From: Myxococcales bacterium
GTDB lineage: Bacteria; Myxococcota_A; Polyangia; Haliangiales; Haliangiaceae
DNA length: 64,000 nt
Direction of reading: 5' to 3'
Assembly (NCBI GenBank): GCA_947483555.1
Contig: CANKMW010000024.1
Span: 30,709 to 94,708, forward strand
In this document: positions 15,676 through 24,954 of the stretch, one piece after another
Layout: every line of letters starts with the position of its first letter
How positions within the stretch are numbered: the first letter of the stretch is position 1
The notes under the pieces: generated by a model
Seen by the model: the letters and a program-made list of their open reading frames with translations, nothing else
Told to the model about the DNA's origin: nothing
The model's database searches: none
Program-made: the position numbers and the translations under genes

Positions 15676-18384
15676 GTGCCGCCGAGCGACATCTCCCACT
15701 ATCGCATCCTCGGCCAGCTGGGCCGTGGCGCCATGGGCGAGGTCTATCGGGCGGTCGATCAACGGCTGGGGCGCGAGGTCGCGCTCAAGATGCTGCCCGT
15801 GGAGGTCGAGGGAAACGCCGACTGGCAGACCCGGCTCCTGCGCGAGGCCCAGGCGGCGAGCGCCCTCAACCACCCCGGCATCGTCACGCTGTTCGACATC
15901 GAATCGGCCGACGGCCGCTCGTTCCTGGTCATGGAGCTGGTCTCGGGCGAGCCGTTCTCCGAGGTGGCCCGCCGCGGCGTTCACTGGCGCCGGGCGCTCG
16001 AGTTGACCGCGGCGGTGGCAGATGCCCTGGCGGCGGCGCACGCGCTCGGCATCCTCCATCGCGACATCAAGTCCGACAACCTGATGCAGACCGCGAAGGG
16101 CCAGGTGAAGGTGCTCGACTTCGGCCTCGCCAAGCTGCGCGCCGACGTGGGAGCGATCGCCACCCCGGTCGCGGGTGGCGAGGGCGCGCCGCCGCCGCCG
16201 GTCGCCCCGCTGGTGCCGCTGTGGCCAGCGCCCGCCGCCTCCGAACCGCGCGCGGCTCCGCACCCGGTCGGCGACGCCGGACTGGCGGCGACGCTGGTGC
16301 CAGCGCCGGCGCCACCGTCATCGCAACCCAGCTGGCCGCCCGAGCGCAACGCGCTGCGCAGCGATCTCACTCAGGCCGGACAGATGGTCGGTACGCCGGC
16401 CTACATGGCGCCCGAGTGCTACGAGGGCAGCGCCGACGTCCGCAGCGAGGTGTTCGCGCTCGGCGTCGTGCTGTACGAGCTGCTGGTCGGCAAGCGGCCG
16501 TTCGATCGCGACAGCTCGTTCGCGACCATGGCCGCGATCGCGCTCGACGATCCGACGCTGCCCTCCGACGCCGCACCGACGCGCCGCATCCCGGGCCGGG
16601 TCGATCAGATCGTGCTGCGCGCCCTGGCCAAGGCACCGGCGGCGCGCTTCGCCGACATGGCAGCGTTCGCCACCGAGCTGCGCGCCGCCGCCCGCCCGAT
16701 GGCGTGGCGACCGTGGGCGGTGGCGGTGGCGGCGCTGCTGGCCATCGCCGGTGGGCTGCTGATCTGGAAGCTGGCCGCGTCGAACCCCCGCGCCGAGGTC
16801 GTCATTTCGGTGACCGCGAGCCGCCGCTTGACGATGGACACCGGCTGCGAGGAGTACCCGCGGTTCACCCCCGACGCCCAGGCGATCGTCTTCGACGGGG
16901 TGATCGAGGGCGACTACGAGGTGCTGCGCATGCCGCTCGACGGTGGTCCTCGCCACCGCCTGACCCGCGACGCGGGCTGGGACTACGCATCGGGGCTGTC
17001 GCCCGACGGCACGCGCGTCGCCTACATCCACGAGGGCTCGGCCGGCCGCACGGTGCGCGTCATCGGTGATGGCGACGACCACCAGGCTGCCCTCGACCTG
17101 GGGCCGATCAGCGGTTACCCGGGCTGGACGCGCGACGGCGCGCTGCTGGTCGGCGATGGCGCCGGCCGGGTGCTGCGCTGGGAGCTGGGCGACGGCGGCG
17201 TCGCGCGCGAGACCGTGCTCGGTCAGCTCCCCGCCGGCGCGCGCGCCTACCACTTCGCGACCGTGGGCGCGCTCGGGGTCGCCGTGTTGTGGTGGACGCA
17301 GAGCGATGGCGACGCCACCGGCATCGGCGAGCTGGCGAGCGACGGCACGCTGCGGGTGATCGAGGAGACCGCGACCGACTACGAGGGTGGCCTGGCGCCG
17401 TCGTCATCGGGCCGCGGCTACTACGTGACCCGCAAGGGCGCCACCACCGGCAATCAGCTGCTGTGGCGGCGCTGGGGCGGTGGCGAGCCGGTCGTGGTGC
17501 CGGGCGGCCTGTCGCCGCGGGCCGGGGTCGACGTCTCGCGCGACGGCAAGCGGCTGGTGTTCTCGACCTGCACCGATCGCCAGTACATCGCCCGGCTCCG
17601 TGACGGCGCGGCGCCGGCGGTCGTCTCGCGTGGCGACTGGCAGGACGCCAGCCCGGTGGCGATCGGCGCCACCCGGCTGCTGATCACCTCCGACCGCCTC
17701 GGTCATCAGCAAGGCTGGGTGGTCGACCTCGCCGGCGGCGAGGCGCGCGCGATCACCCCGCCGCGGAGTCACGGCGCCATGCCGTCCTACGACGGACGTA
17801 CGGTCGTCTACGCCGTCGATGGCGGCCGCGGCGGGCTGGCGGTGGTCGCGATCGACGGCGGCGCGCCCCGCCGGCTGACCGCGGACGGCGCCGACAGCTC
17901 GCCGGCGTTCACCGGCGATGGCCAGCAGGTCGTGTTCGAGCGCACCGTCGCCGGTGGGCAGCCGCGGCTGCACGTCGTCGCCATCGCCGGCGGCGCCGCG
18001 CGCGCGCTGACCGACGGCGGCCAGCCGGCCACCTCACCGGTCGACGGCACGATCGCGTTCATCGCCGCCGCCGATGCCAGCGGCGGGCGACGGGTCATGC
18101 TCACCGACGTCGGAGGCGCTCCGCCGCGCCCGGTTCCCGGCCTCGATCTGGCAGCGTGGCAGCGACCGCGGTTCTCCGCCGACGGCAAGCGCCTGCTGCT
18201 GGTCCGCGGCTTCCAGCAGATCGTCGAGGCCACCGTCGACGGTAGCGCGGCGCCGCGCGTGCTGTGGACCGCGACCACCGACGCCGTGCTGGCCGCCGAC
18301 TGGGCCCCCGACGGCGACGGCATCGTCGCCGGTCTCGCCGACTACGATGGCGACATCTGGCTCGCCGAGGGCGTCTTCCCGTAG
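15676..18384 (+). CDS. Transmembrane Ser/Thr protein kinase with C-terminal PD40/TolB-like propeller
   Basis: A 902-residue eukaryote-type kinase. Catalytic features: glycine loop LGRGAMGEVYRAVD, Lys38 in VALKML, HRDIKSDNL (Asp130), DFG (Asp148) and APE (Glu247). Between DFG and APE lies an unusually long Pro/Ala-rich insertion of roughly 70 residues in the activation loop. A single membrane helix (about 347-364) separates the cytoplasmic kinase from a roughly 530-residue extracytoplasmic part with repeated blade motifs such as YPRFTPDAQAIVF, ASGLSPDGTRVAYI and RPRFSADGKRLLLV, typical of PD40/TolB beta-propellers. It is probably a sensor kinase with a propeller ligand domain. GTG 15676 is chosen because the family usually begins a few residues before SHYRILGQLG and a TACACT hexamer precedes it. 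Confidence 0.9.
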   Translation: MPPSDISHYRILGQLGRGAMGEVYRAVDQRLGREVALKMLPVEVEGNADWQTRLLREAQAASALNHPGIVTLFDIESADGRSFLVMELVSGEPFSEVARRGVHWRRALELTAAVADALAAAHALGILHRDIKSDNLMQTAKGQVKVLDFGLAKLRADVGAIATPVAGGEGAPPPPVAPLVPLWPAPAASEPRAAPHPVGDAGLAATLVPAPAPPSSQPSWPPERNALRSDLTQAGQMVGTPAYMAPECYEGSADVRSEVFALGVVLYELLVGKRPFDRDSSFATMAAIALDDPTLPSDAAPTRRIPGRVDQIVLRALAKAPAARFADMAAFATELRAAARPMAWRPWAVAVAALLAIAGGLLIWKLAASNPRAEVVISVTASRRLTMDTGCEEYPRFTPDAQAIVFDGVIEGDYEVLRMPLDGGPRHRLTRDAGWDYASGLSPDGTRVAYIHEGSAGRTVRVIGDGDDHQAALDLGPISGYPGWTRDGALLVGDGAGRVLRWELGDGGVARETVLGQLPAGARAYHFATVGALGVAVLWWTQSDGDATGIGELASDGTLRVIEETATDYEGGLAPSSSGRGYYVTRKGATTGNQLLWRRWGGGEPVVVPGGLSPRAGVDVSRDGKRLVFSTCTDRQYIARLRDGAAPAVVSRGDWQDASPVAIGATRLLITSDRLGHQQGWVVDLAGGEARAITPPRSHGAMPSYDGRTVVYAVDGGRGGLAVVAIDGGAPRRLTADGADSSPAFTGDGQQVVFERTVAGGQPRLHVVAIAGGAARALTDGGQPATSPVDGTIAFIAAADASGGRRVMLTDVGGAPPRPVPGLDLAAWQRPRFSADGKRLLLVRGFQQIVEATVDGSAAPRVLWTATTDAVLAADWAPDGDGIVAGLADYDGDIWLAEGVFP

Positions 18385-18458
18385 CGCCCGCGCGGGCTGG
18401 AACGGCGCGACACCGGGGCGATGAAGATCCTTTGCTCGGGTCGTGCGTGGTAGTCGCC

Positions 18459-19364
18459 ATGCGTACGTCCCTGGCCTGGCCTCTCGCGCTCGCATCCATC
18501 CTGGCGCCATCGGTGGCGTACGCCGACCAGCCCACCGTCGAGACCGGCGAGGTCATGCGGGCGGTGCATGGCTCCCTCGACCATCGGGCCTACGCCAGCG
18601 ACTGGCTGGTGGCACCGCCGGGCTGGAACCTCGGCGGCGAGATGCGATTCATCACCGCCGGCAGCGCGCTGTCCGGCGAACCGATCGAGATGACCGACAT
18701 GGCGATCTTGCGCCTGCGGAGCCGGTGGACGGCGACCCGCCGCATCGAGCTGTCGGGCACCGTCGATCTGCTGGCCAAACAGCTCGACACCACCGAGGAG
18801 GCGATCCCGCAGGGCGGCTCGCTGGCCGCCAAGATCGCCACCAGCCGCACCGTCGCCATCGGCACCTCGGTGAGCGGCGGACCGATCGTGGGCGGCGGCG
18901 GCTACTGGGGCAGCGTCGGCACCGGCGCGATCCACCGCTCGCGCATCGAGCGCTTCATCGCCTTCCAGGTCGGCGGCGGCGCGGTCGCCACCGCGGTCGA
19001 GCAGGACCGCATGGAACGGCGCTGGCAGGCCGACGCGACCCTGTCCAGCGAGCTGGTGTTCCACACCCCGCGCGGCGAGTGGGCGATGTGGGCCGGCTGC
19101 GAGATGGCGTTCCCGGTCGTGCACGCCGACACGATCGATCCCTCGAGTCGCCTCGATCTCACGGTCGGCACGGTGTTCTCGGCGGTGCGCGACTGGGATA
19201 TCTACGCCGAGCTGACCTATCGCGACCGCGGCACCACCGACATGCCGGAGACCGTGCTGCCCATCGTCGACGGTGGCTTCGATCAGCGTCAGATCGTGGT
19301 CGGCATCACCCGCCGCTTCACGCCGGCGCGCGGCGCCTCGCGCTGGGCGCTGGCGCAGGAGTAG
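18459..19364 (+). CDS. Exported protein of unknown function, possibly an outer-membrane barrel
   Basis: A 301-residue protein with a classical signal peptide (MRTSLAWPLALASILAPSVAYA, cleavage likely after AYA, residue 22). The mature part has alternating polar/hydrophobic stretches such as MAILRLRSRWTATRRIELSG, RTVAIGTSVSGGPIVG and WDIYAELTYRDRG, and ends with QIVVGITRRF followed by a short tail. This strand-like pattern with a near-terminal aromatic suggests an outer-membrane beta-barrel. I recognise no family. It lies 74 bp after the kinase and may be its cotranscribed partner; no TANNNT hexamer sits at the leaderless spacing. Confidence 0.55.
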   Translation: MRTSLAWPLALASILAPSVAYADQPTVETGEVMRAVHGSLDHRAYASDWLVAPPGWNLGGEMRFITAGSALSGEPIEMTDMAILRLRSRWTATRRIELSGTVDLLAKQLDTTEEAIPQGGSLAAKIATSRTVAIGTSVSGGPIVGGGGYWGSVGTGAIHRSRIERFIAFQVGGGAVATAVEQDRMERRWQADATLSSELVFHTPRGEWAMWAGCEMAFPVVHADTIDPSSRLDLTVGTVFSAVRDWDIYAELTYRDRGTTDMPETVLPIVDGGFDQRQIVVGITRRFTPARGASRWALAQE

Positions 19365-19371
19365 CGACGAC

Positions 19372-21042
19372 TCAGAACGGCGCCGGCCGCTCGAGCGCCA
19401 TCGGTTCGCCGGTGTGGGGATGCGCGAACGCGAGCGCTTCGGCATGGAGCTGGAGTCGACCGTCGGGACCACCGCGGCCATACAGCCGATCGCCGGCGAT
19501 CGGCGCCGCCAGGCCGAGCGCGTGGGCGGCGTGAACGCGCAGCTGGTGGGTCCGGCCGGTGTGCGGGAACAGCGCCACCCGGGTCCGGCCGCCGGCGCGC
19601 GCCAGCACCTTCCAGACCGTGGTCGCCGGCTTGCCGTGCACGGGGTCGTGGAGCTGGCGCGGACGATCGTCGAGATCGACGCGCAGCGCGAGCTCGACGA
19701 CGCCGCCATCGTCGCGAACCTCGCCGTCGAGCCACGCGATGTAGCGCTTCTCGATCTCGCGGCGCGCGAACTGCCGTTGCAGCGCCGCGTGGGTGACGGC
19801 GTCGCGCGCCACCAGCAACAGCCCCGAGGTGTCGAGATCGAGGCGATGCACGATCAGCGGGCCCGAGGCGTCCGGATAACGAGCCCGCAGCCGGGTCTGG
19901 ACCGAGTCGCGGAGCAGGCCGCTGCGACCCGGCACCGACAGCAGCCCGCACGGCTTGTCGACGATGACCAGCCAGCGATCCTCGTACACCACCACGGGTT
20001 GGGCGGCGGCGATGAGGTCGGCACCGAACACCGGCGCCGGATCGACCGCCAGCCCGTCGAGCATGTGGCCGAGCACCGGGCCGCACTTGCCCCGGCACGC
20101 CGGGTAGAAGGCGCCGGCGTGGCGACCGCCGGTGCGCGGCGACGCACCGCACCACACCTCGGCGAGCGCCAGCGGCCGCAAGCCGACGCGATACGCATGC
20201 GCGAACAGCTTGGGCGCGGCACAGTCACCGGCTCCACCCGGCGGCGCCTCGGGTGCGAACAGCGCCCGCAGCCGGCGCTGCTCGCCGCGCGCGCTGGGCA
20301 CCAGGTAGGCGTCGTGGATCTGCACCAGCAGCTCGCGCGAGCGCGCGGCGCGGGTCTGTTCGAGCACCGAGCGGCGGTGGTCGAGATCGCGGACCCGCGC
20401 GGTCGGCTCGATGCGCTCCGCGCGCTGTCCGGTCTCGAGGCGCCGCAGCTCGGCGGCATCGGCGCGACTGGCCTGCGCCAGCGCGTGCAGCGCCAGGTCG
20501 CGCGCCGCGGGATCGAGTCCGGCGCTGGCGAGCCGGGACCGCTCGACGTGCCGATCGCGGCGCCGCTGCGCGTGACGGTCGCGCAGGGCCGCCGCCGATG
20601 CCTGGTGGCCCGCGGCCAGCGCGGCGAGGGACGCCCGGGTCGCCGCCGCCGCGCTGCCGTCGGCGACCAGGTCGATCTGGCGCCCGATCGCGCGCAGCTC
20701 CTCCTCCCCTTCCAGCCACACCGCGTCGCGCGCCGCGGCGTCGAACAGGGGCGGCACGAACCCATCGACGTCCCAGCGGCTGCCCAGCATGCCGGAGAAG
20801 CCGCGCAGGAAGCCGACCCGGCCGTCGGCCCCGACCACGACCAGCACGCCGAACATCTTGCCGCCGCCGGGCGCGTCGAGCCCCCACCCGGCCGCCGCCG
20901 GCGCGAGCTGATCGACGAGCGTGGCGGCAGCGCGGCGCGCCAGCGGGTGGACCGCATGCCCGAACGGGCTCGGCAGCCGCGCCGGCAGCTCGCTGGCCGC
21001 CGGCGGCGGATCGAAGATCGTCACCAACGGCGCCCGGGTCAC
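19372..21042 (-). CDS. RluA-family pseudouridine synthase with a long N-terminal extension
   Basis: A 556-residue protein whose C-terminal 230 residues are an RluA/RluD-type pseudouridine synthase that isomerises uridine in rRNA or tRNA. The catalytic motif is IVHRLDLDTSGLLLVAR (catalytic Asp402), with KRYIAWLDG, TVWKVLARAGGRTRVALFP and GRTHQLRVHAAHALG downstream. The first 320 residues are a separate region: a domain with GGGKMFGVLVVVGADGRVGF, an Arg/Ala-rich probable coiled coil (about 115-245), and a Cys-containing segment FYPACRGKCGPVLGHML. This long N-terminus occurs in some gammaproteobacterial and myxobacterial RluA proteins. GTG 21042 is chosen because it starts 2 nt after the DUF1552 stop; a TTG further upstream is possible. 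Confidence 0.85.
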   Translation of the reverse strand: MTRAPLVTIFDPPPAASELPARLPSPFGHAVHPLARRAAATLVDQLAPAAAGWGLDAPGGGKMFGVLVVVGADGRVGFLRGFSGMLGSRWDVDGFVPPLFDAAARDAVWLEGEEELRAIGRQIDLVADGSAAAATRASLAALAAGHQASAAALRDRHAQRRRDRHVERSRLASAGLDPAARDLALHALAQASRADAAELRRLETGQRAERIEPTARVRDLDHRRSVLEQTRAARSRELLVQIHDAYLVPSARGEQRRLRALFAPEAPPGGAGDCAAPKLFAHAYRVGLRPLALAEVWCGASPRTGGRHAGAFYPACRGKCGPVLGHMLDGLAVDPAPVFGADLIAAAQPVVVYEDRWLVIVDKPCGLLSVPGRSGLLRDSVQTRLRARYPDASGPLIVHRLDLDTSGLLLVARDAVTHAALQRQFARREIEKRYIAWLDGEVRDDGGVVELALRVDLDDRPRQLHDPVHGKPATTVWKVLARAGGRTRVALFPHTGRTHQLRVHAAHALGLAAPIAGDRLYGRGGPDGRLQLHAEALAFAHPHTGEPMALERPAPF

Positions 21043-21044
21043 GG

Positions 21045-22430
21045 TCAACGCCGCGCCGGGCGCGATGGCTCGTCCAGCGCAGCACCGCGGGTGTCGAACA
21101 GACCCGGCAGCGTGCCGGTGCAACGCTCGCGATCACCGAAGCAGCTCATCGGGTGGCCGAGCGCGTTGGCGATCGTCAACCACAGGTCGTTGGTGGGACG
21201 ACCGCCGAAGCGCAGCAGGCGGCCACCCTCGAGCCGGCCGCCGGCGCCGCCGAACAGCTGGATGGGCACGTTCTCGAAGCTGTGCTGGCCCGACCGCATC
21301 TCGCTCCACACCACGACCAGCGTGTTGTCGAGCAGCGTGCGTCCGTCGACGTCGGGGGTGTCGCGCAGCGTACGCAGGAAGGCCGCCATCTGCTCGTTGT
21401 ACCAGCGGTGGACCAGCATCTCGTCGACGACCTTGTTCACGCCACCGTGGCTGAGGGCATGGAAGTCGACGTTCTCGACGCCGGGGATGAGCTGGCTGAA
21501 GTTGACCAACGACGGGCCGGCGGTCCAGCCGAACGTCGCGATCCGACTCAGGTCGCACTGGAATGCGGCCCGCACCAGGTCGAGGTGAGCGCGACCGAGC
21601 TGCGCGTGCTGGGCATCCGGCTGCGACGGATCGACGGCGCGCGCCTGGCGCTCGAACCCGGCGGCGTCGACGCAGCCGACGGTGCGGTGCAGCACCTGCT
21701 CGACCTCGCGGATCGCGGTCAGGTGGCGGTCGAGGCGCTCGCGGCCGGCACCGTCGAGGCGCCCGGCCAGCCGCTGGGCCCCGGCGCGGGTGAAGTCGAG
21801 CACGCTCTGCTTGCGGCGGCGGACGCGCTCGAGCTGGTCGGGTCCCAGCGCACCGCCGGCGAGCGAACCGAACACACGAGTGTACGCGGCAAACGGCTGG
21901 CTCTCGGCCGGCATGGGCGCTCCAGGACCGGCCCACGACAGGATGCGGGTGAACAGCTGGCCGGTGCGCGCGTCGGCGGCGAGCTGCAGCGAACCGATCG
22001 GTGCGTCGCCGGCGAAGCCGGGATCGGTCGCCAGGATCTGATCGATCGACGTGCGGGTGGCCAGCGGCAAGCTCGACGCGTCGGCGCGCTCGGTGACGCC
22101 GCCGGTCATGAACGTCGCCATGGCGTTGCCGTGGTCCTCGCTCGGCGTGTTGAGCTTCTTGCGCACGTCGAGCCCCTCGACGATCACCATGTGCTCGCGC
22201 AGGTCGGCGAACGGCTCCAGGATCGGGCTGAGCGTGAACCCACGTCCGGGACCGCCGGCGCAGTCGTAGCTCTCGGGCTGGGTCCCGGTCCCCTTGTGGA
22301 TGATGAGCAGGCGCACCGGCGCGTCGCCCGGCTCCGAGTACGCCAGCCGGGCCAGCGGTGAGCTGCCCAGCGCCAGCGCACCAGCCCCACCGCCCAGCCC
22401 GGCCAGAAAGCGGCGCCGACCGAGCGTCAT
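21045..22430 (-). CDS. DUF1552 protein with Tat-type signal
   Basis: A 461-residue protein of the DUF1552 family, common in Planctomycetes and Myxococcota. The N-terminus RRRFLAGLGGGAGALALG is a twin-arginine-like export signal. Family landmarks include PESYDCAGGPGRGFTLSPIL, MVIVEGLDV, HGNAMATFMTGG, FSQLIPGVENVDFHALSH and VVWSEMRSGQHSFENVP, which give an alkaline-phosphatase-superfamily or DUF1501-like impression (His/Asp-rich, presumed metal binding). The function is unknown. It overlaps the DUF1592 gene by 4 nt; the two families are regularly found as neighbours and probably act together in the periplasm. Confidence 0.88.
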   Translation of the reverse strand: MTLGRRRFLAGLGGGAGALALGSSPLARLAYSEPGDAPVRLLIIHKGTGTQPESYDCAGGPGRGFTLSPILEPFADLREHMVIVEGLDVRKKLNTPSEDHGNAMATFMTGGVTERADASSLPLATRTSIDQILATDPGFAGDAPIGSLQLAADARTGQLFTRILSWAGPGAPMPAESQPFAAYTRVFGSLAGGALGPDQLERVRRRKQSVLDFTRAGAQRLAGRLDGAGRERLDRHLTAIREVEQVLHRTVGCVDAAGFERQARAVDPSQPDAQHAQLGRAHLDLVRAAFQCDLSRIATFGWTAGPSLVNFSQLIPGVENVDFHALSHGGVNKVVDEMLVHRWYNEQMAAFLRTLRDTPDVDGRTLLDNTLVVVWSEMRSGQHSFENVPIQLFGGAGGRLEGGRLLRFGGRPTNDLWLTIANALGHPMSCFGDRERCTGTLPGLFDTRGAALDEPSRPARR

Positions 22431-24049
22431 GGCGCACCGCCGCGGTGGCGCTTGCGGAACGCCGGCGAGGTCGCGATGGTGCGGAAGACGTCGACCAGGT
22501 CGCGATCGCTGTCCTCGAAGCGACCATGGTAGCCGCGCCGGGTCGCGGCGCCGATCTGGTCGGTGAACGCCTGACCGAAGGCGTGATGCGCGAGCTGGTC
22601 GACCACGCAGCGCGCGACCTGTTCGCTGTCGGCGAGCGCGGCCGCCAGCTCGACGGCCCCGTCGACGTCGTGCACGTCGTCGCCGATCAGCAGGCGAGCC
22701 GTGGCCTCGACCAGTTGGTCGATCGGATCGATCGCGCGCCAGCGGCCGAGACCGTCGAAGTGATGGAGGGCGCGGCCGGGTGGATCGATGACCCGGTGGC
22801 AACCGCGGCAATAGAGATGAGCGGCGCGGTAGTGGGCGAACTGCGACTCCGACAGCTGGCTGGTCAGCGGCGCCACGCCGGCGATGGCATCGAACGGCGG
22901 CCGGCCGAGCTCGGGGGTGCACAGGAGGTGACGGTGGATGAAGATGCCGCGCCGGATGATCGACTCCTGGCGCGCGGTGGCCAGGCTGGTGAGCAGGCTG
23001 GCGTGGGTCAGGATGCCGGCCCGCTGCTGTGGATCGTGGTCGATCGGGACGAAGGCGTCGGCGGCGGCGCCAGCGCTCGGGCCCGGCAGCCCGTAGTGGG
23101 CTGCCAGGCGCGCGTCGGCGAACGACGCCCGCGAGCCGAGCAGGTCGCGCAGGCTACCGCGACGCCGCCAGAGCACGTCGCGGACGAAGCGCTCGGTCTC
23201 GCCGAACATGCTGACCCGCAGCCCGGGATCGAGGTCCGGAAACAGCAGCGGGTCCTTGCCGGTCTCGAGCACCTGCCACACCTCGAGCCAGTCGAGCGCG
23301 ACCGCCACCAGGTGGTCCTGGACCCGGGGCAGCGCCAGCAAGCGATCGACCTGGGCGGCGAGCACGTCGGGGTCAGCGAGCGAGCCATCGCCGGCCGCCG
23401 CCCACAGCGCCGGATCGGGGATCGAGTCGAGCAACAGGAACGACAGCTCGGCGGCCAGCTCGTGGGGGGACAGCTCGACGACCTCGGTGGTCGCGGTCGC
23501 GGGGCCCAGCTCGCTGCGGTAGAGAAAGTCGGGCGCTTGCAGGACGGCCTCGATCACCAGGGCGAAGCCGGCGGCCTCGCCGCCGTCGGCGCGGCCGAGC
23601 TCGAACATCGACCACAGCGCCGCGGCCTCGGCGCCGTCGAGCGGGCGGCGGAACGCTCGCCCCGCCACCTCCTCGACCCGGGCGCGGGCGCAGGCGCCAT
23701 CGCTGGCCGGGCAGCCCAGCGCTGCGGCGTCGGCGGCCAGCTCGGCCGCGATGACCTCGGCCGCGATGCGGTACTGCACCAGCAGCGGCGCGTCGACGGC
23801 GATCACGTCCTCGTGGATGAACTGGTGGGCCGCGGTGCCGGGCGTGCGGAGTGGCGGCACGGTGACGTCGCCGAGCAGATCGCGCACCACGTTGCCGTAC
23901 TGGGCGTCGGTGATGAGGCGGACCCGGGCCGGCACCGGCGCCTGGTCGGCGATCGGCGGCTCGCCACCGTCACACGCAGCACCAATGGTGGCGACCGCGC
24001 CGACCAGAAACCCGAGGAGCCGACCGAGCGCCACGCCCCATCTTGCCAC
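22427..24049 (-). CDS. DUF1592/DUF1588-type protein with a CxxCH haem motif
   Basis: A 540-residue exported protein with the multi-module architecture DUF1587-DUF1595-DUF1592-DUF1588-DUF1585 typical of planctomycete and myxobacterial proteins. Landmarks in order: RVRLITDAQYGNVVRDLLGD (N-terminal module), AGRAFRRPLDGAEAAALW, IEAVLQAPDFLYRSELG, LSPHELAAELSFLLLDSIPD, HYGLPGPS, RAGILTHASLLTSLA and SIIRRGIFIHRHLLCTPELG, then CRGCHRVIDPPGRALHHFDG with a CxxCH haem-attachment motif at about residues 419-423. A hydrophobic N-terminus ends in IGAACD, a weak lipobox. The role is probably periplasmic electron transfer or oxidative polymer breakdown with the coupled DUF1552 protein, but no reaction is proven. 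The start is GTG 24049. Confidence 0.88.
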   Translation of the reverse strand: MARWGVALGRLLGFLVGAVATIGAACDGGEPPIADQAPVPARVRLITDAQYGNVVRDLLGDVTVPPLRTPGTAAHQFIHEDVIAVDAPLLVQYRIAAEVIAAELAADAAALGCPASDGACARARVEEVAGRAFRRPLDGAEAAALWSMFELGRADGGEAAGFALVIEAVLQAPDFLYRSELGPATATTEVVELSPHELAAELSFLLLDSIPDPALWAAAGDGSLADPDVLAAQVDRLLALPRVQDHLVAVALDWLEVWQVLETGKDPLLFPDLDPGLRVSMFGETERFVRDVLWRRRGSLRDLLGSRASFADARLAAHYGLPGPSAGAAADAFVPIDHDPQQRAGILTHASLLTSLATARQESIIRRGIFIHRHLLCTPELGRPPFDAIAGVAPLTSQLSESQFAHYRAAHLYCRGCHRVIDPPGRALHHFDGLGRWRAIDPIDQLVEATARLLIGDDVHDVDGAVELAAALADSEQVARCVVDQLAHHAFGQAFTDQIGAATRRGYHGRFEDSDRDLVDVFRTIATSPAFRKRHRGGAP

Positions 24050-24064
24050 CCGCGCGCCGCGCGC

Positions 24065-24338
24065 CTAACAGCCAAATAGCGCGATCACCGCCGTGATGTT
24101 GTAGCAGTAGTACCACTGGCCCTGCCGACACCAGGTGTCGTGGCGAGCGCAGCCGTGGTGGTAGCAGCAGTTGCCGCACACCCACGACCAGCACGAGCAG
24201 CCCGGTCCACACATGCCGTAGCAGTCGTTGGCGGTCGGCCGCGAGCAGAACGCGTTGTCACCGATGGTGTCGAGCGGCGGCAGCTCGACGGCGAGCGCGT
24301 CGGCGCTCTGCCGCGCCAGCTTGTGCAGCGCCAGGCTG
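24065..24338 (-). pseudogene. 5'-truncated Cys-rich ORF with phospholipase A2-like CC/HD pattern
   Basis: Reading the minus strand from about 24340 to the TAG at 24065 gives roughly 90 codons with a striking Cys-rich C-terminal half: FCSRPTANDCYGMCGPGCSC, then CGNCCYHHGCARHDTWC, then WYYCYN. About 13 Cys and a CC...HD...C arrangement recall secreted phospholipase A2 domains, where HD is catalytic. No ATG, GTG or TTG lies in frame before these motifs; the only ATG (24214) is inside them. Upstream the frame enters the (CGAGCC)9 repeat as Arg-Ala dipeptides. The start and any signal peptide seem lost or displaced by the repeat. It could still be a live gene with a non-standard start. The PLA2 relation is by eye. 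Confidence 0.45.
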
Positions 24339-24414
<76 letters not shown>

Positions 24415-24420
24415 CCGTCG

Positions 24421-24954
24421 TCAGCGCCGGTCGTCGAGGCGACGCAACCAGCCGCGCGGCGCCTCGATGATCGAGCGGGCCGTGAGCGCCTCGCGCTGCT
24501 CGCCGAACAGGATCTCCAGCGTGCGGCCCAGGCGCACCACGCCGCGCTCGAGGGTGGCGCTGGCCTCGGCGTCGCGCTCGACCGCGTCGGCGAACTGCTG
24601 CCAGGTCTCGGCGCAGGCCAGGAGCGGGGCCTGGATGCGGTCACGCGCCACCCGGGCCCGACGATCGTGGCTGGCGTCGTCGTCGATCCGCTCGATGGTC
24701 ACCAGCGTGGCCCCGAACGCCTCGAGCATGTCGGGGCCGTGATCGCCGTAGTAGCGCATCATGCGACGCACGCCGTTGCGCGGGTCGTGGACGCCGTCCT
24801 CGGCGACCTCGCACAGCTTGCGCAGGTGAACCGCGAGCCGCTCGTCGGGCTGGCCACCGGTGGCGCCGCAGGCGCCGCACGCGCCGCCGCGCACGACCAC
24901 CACACCAACGACGACCACCGCGAGCACCTTCCACCACGAGAATCGGCGAGCCAT
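24421..24954 (-). CDS. Membrane-anchored protein of unknown function
   Basis: A 177-residue protein. Residues 5-21 (FSWWKVLAVVVVGVVVV) form a signal anchor, followed by a short Gly/Cys segment GGACGACGATGG that may be a linker or metal-binding loop. The remainder is helical and charged (RKLCEVAEDGVHDP, MMRYYGDHGPDMLEAFGATL, TWQQFADAVERDAEAS), without a named domain. A GGAGG Shine-Dalgarno sequence stands 5 nt before the ATG, and TACGCT 16 nt before it could be a -10, so this gene has a short leader. It diverges from the Gly-x3 repeat protein across 174 bp. Confidence 0.6.
   Translation of the reverse strand: MARRFSWWKVLAVVVVGVVVVRGGACGACGATGGQPDERLAVHLRKLCEVAEDGVHDPRNGVRRMMRYYGDHGPDMLEAFGATLVTIERIDDDASHDRRARVARDRIQAPLLACAETWQQFADAVERDAEASATLERGVVRLGRTLEILFGEQREALTARSIIEAPRGWLRRLDDRR

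Noticed and set aside
18421..18453. Ten-codon ORF MKILCSGRAW before the exported protein at 18459, considered as a leader peptide
   Set aside because: There is no ribosome-binding site and no attenuator-like structure, and such short ORFs are expected by chance.
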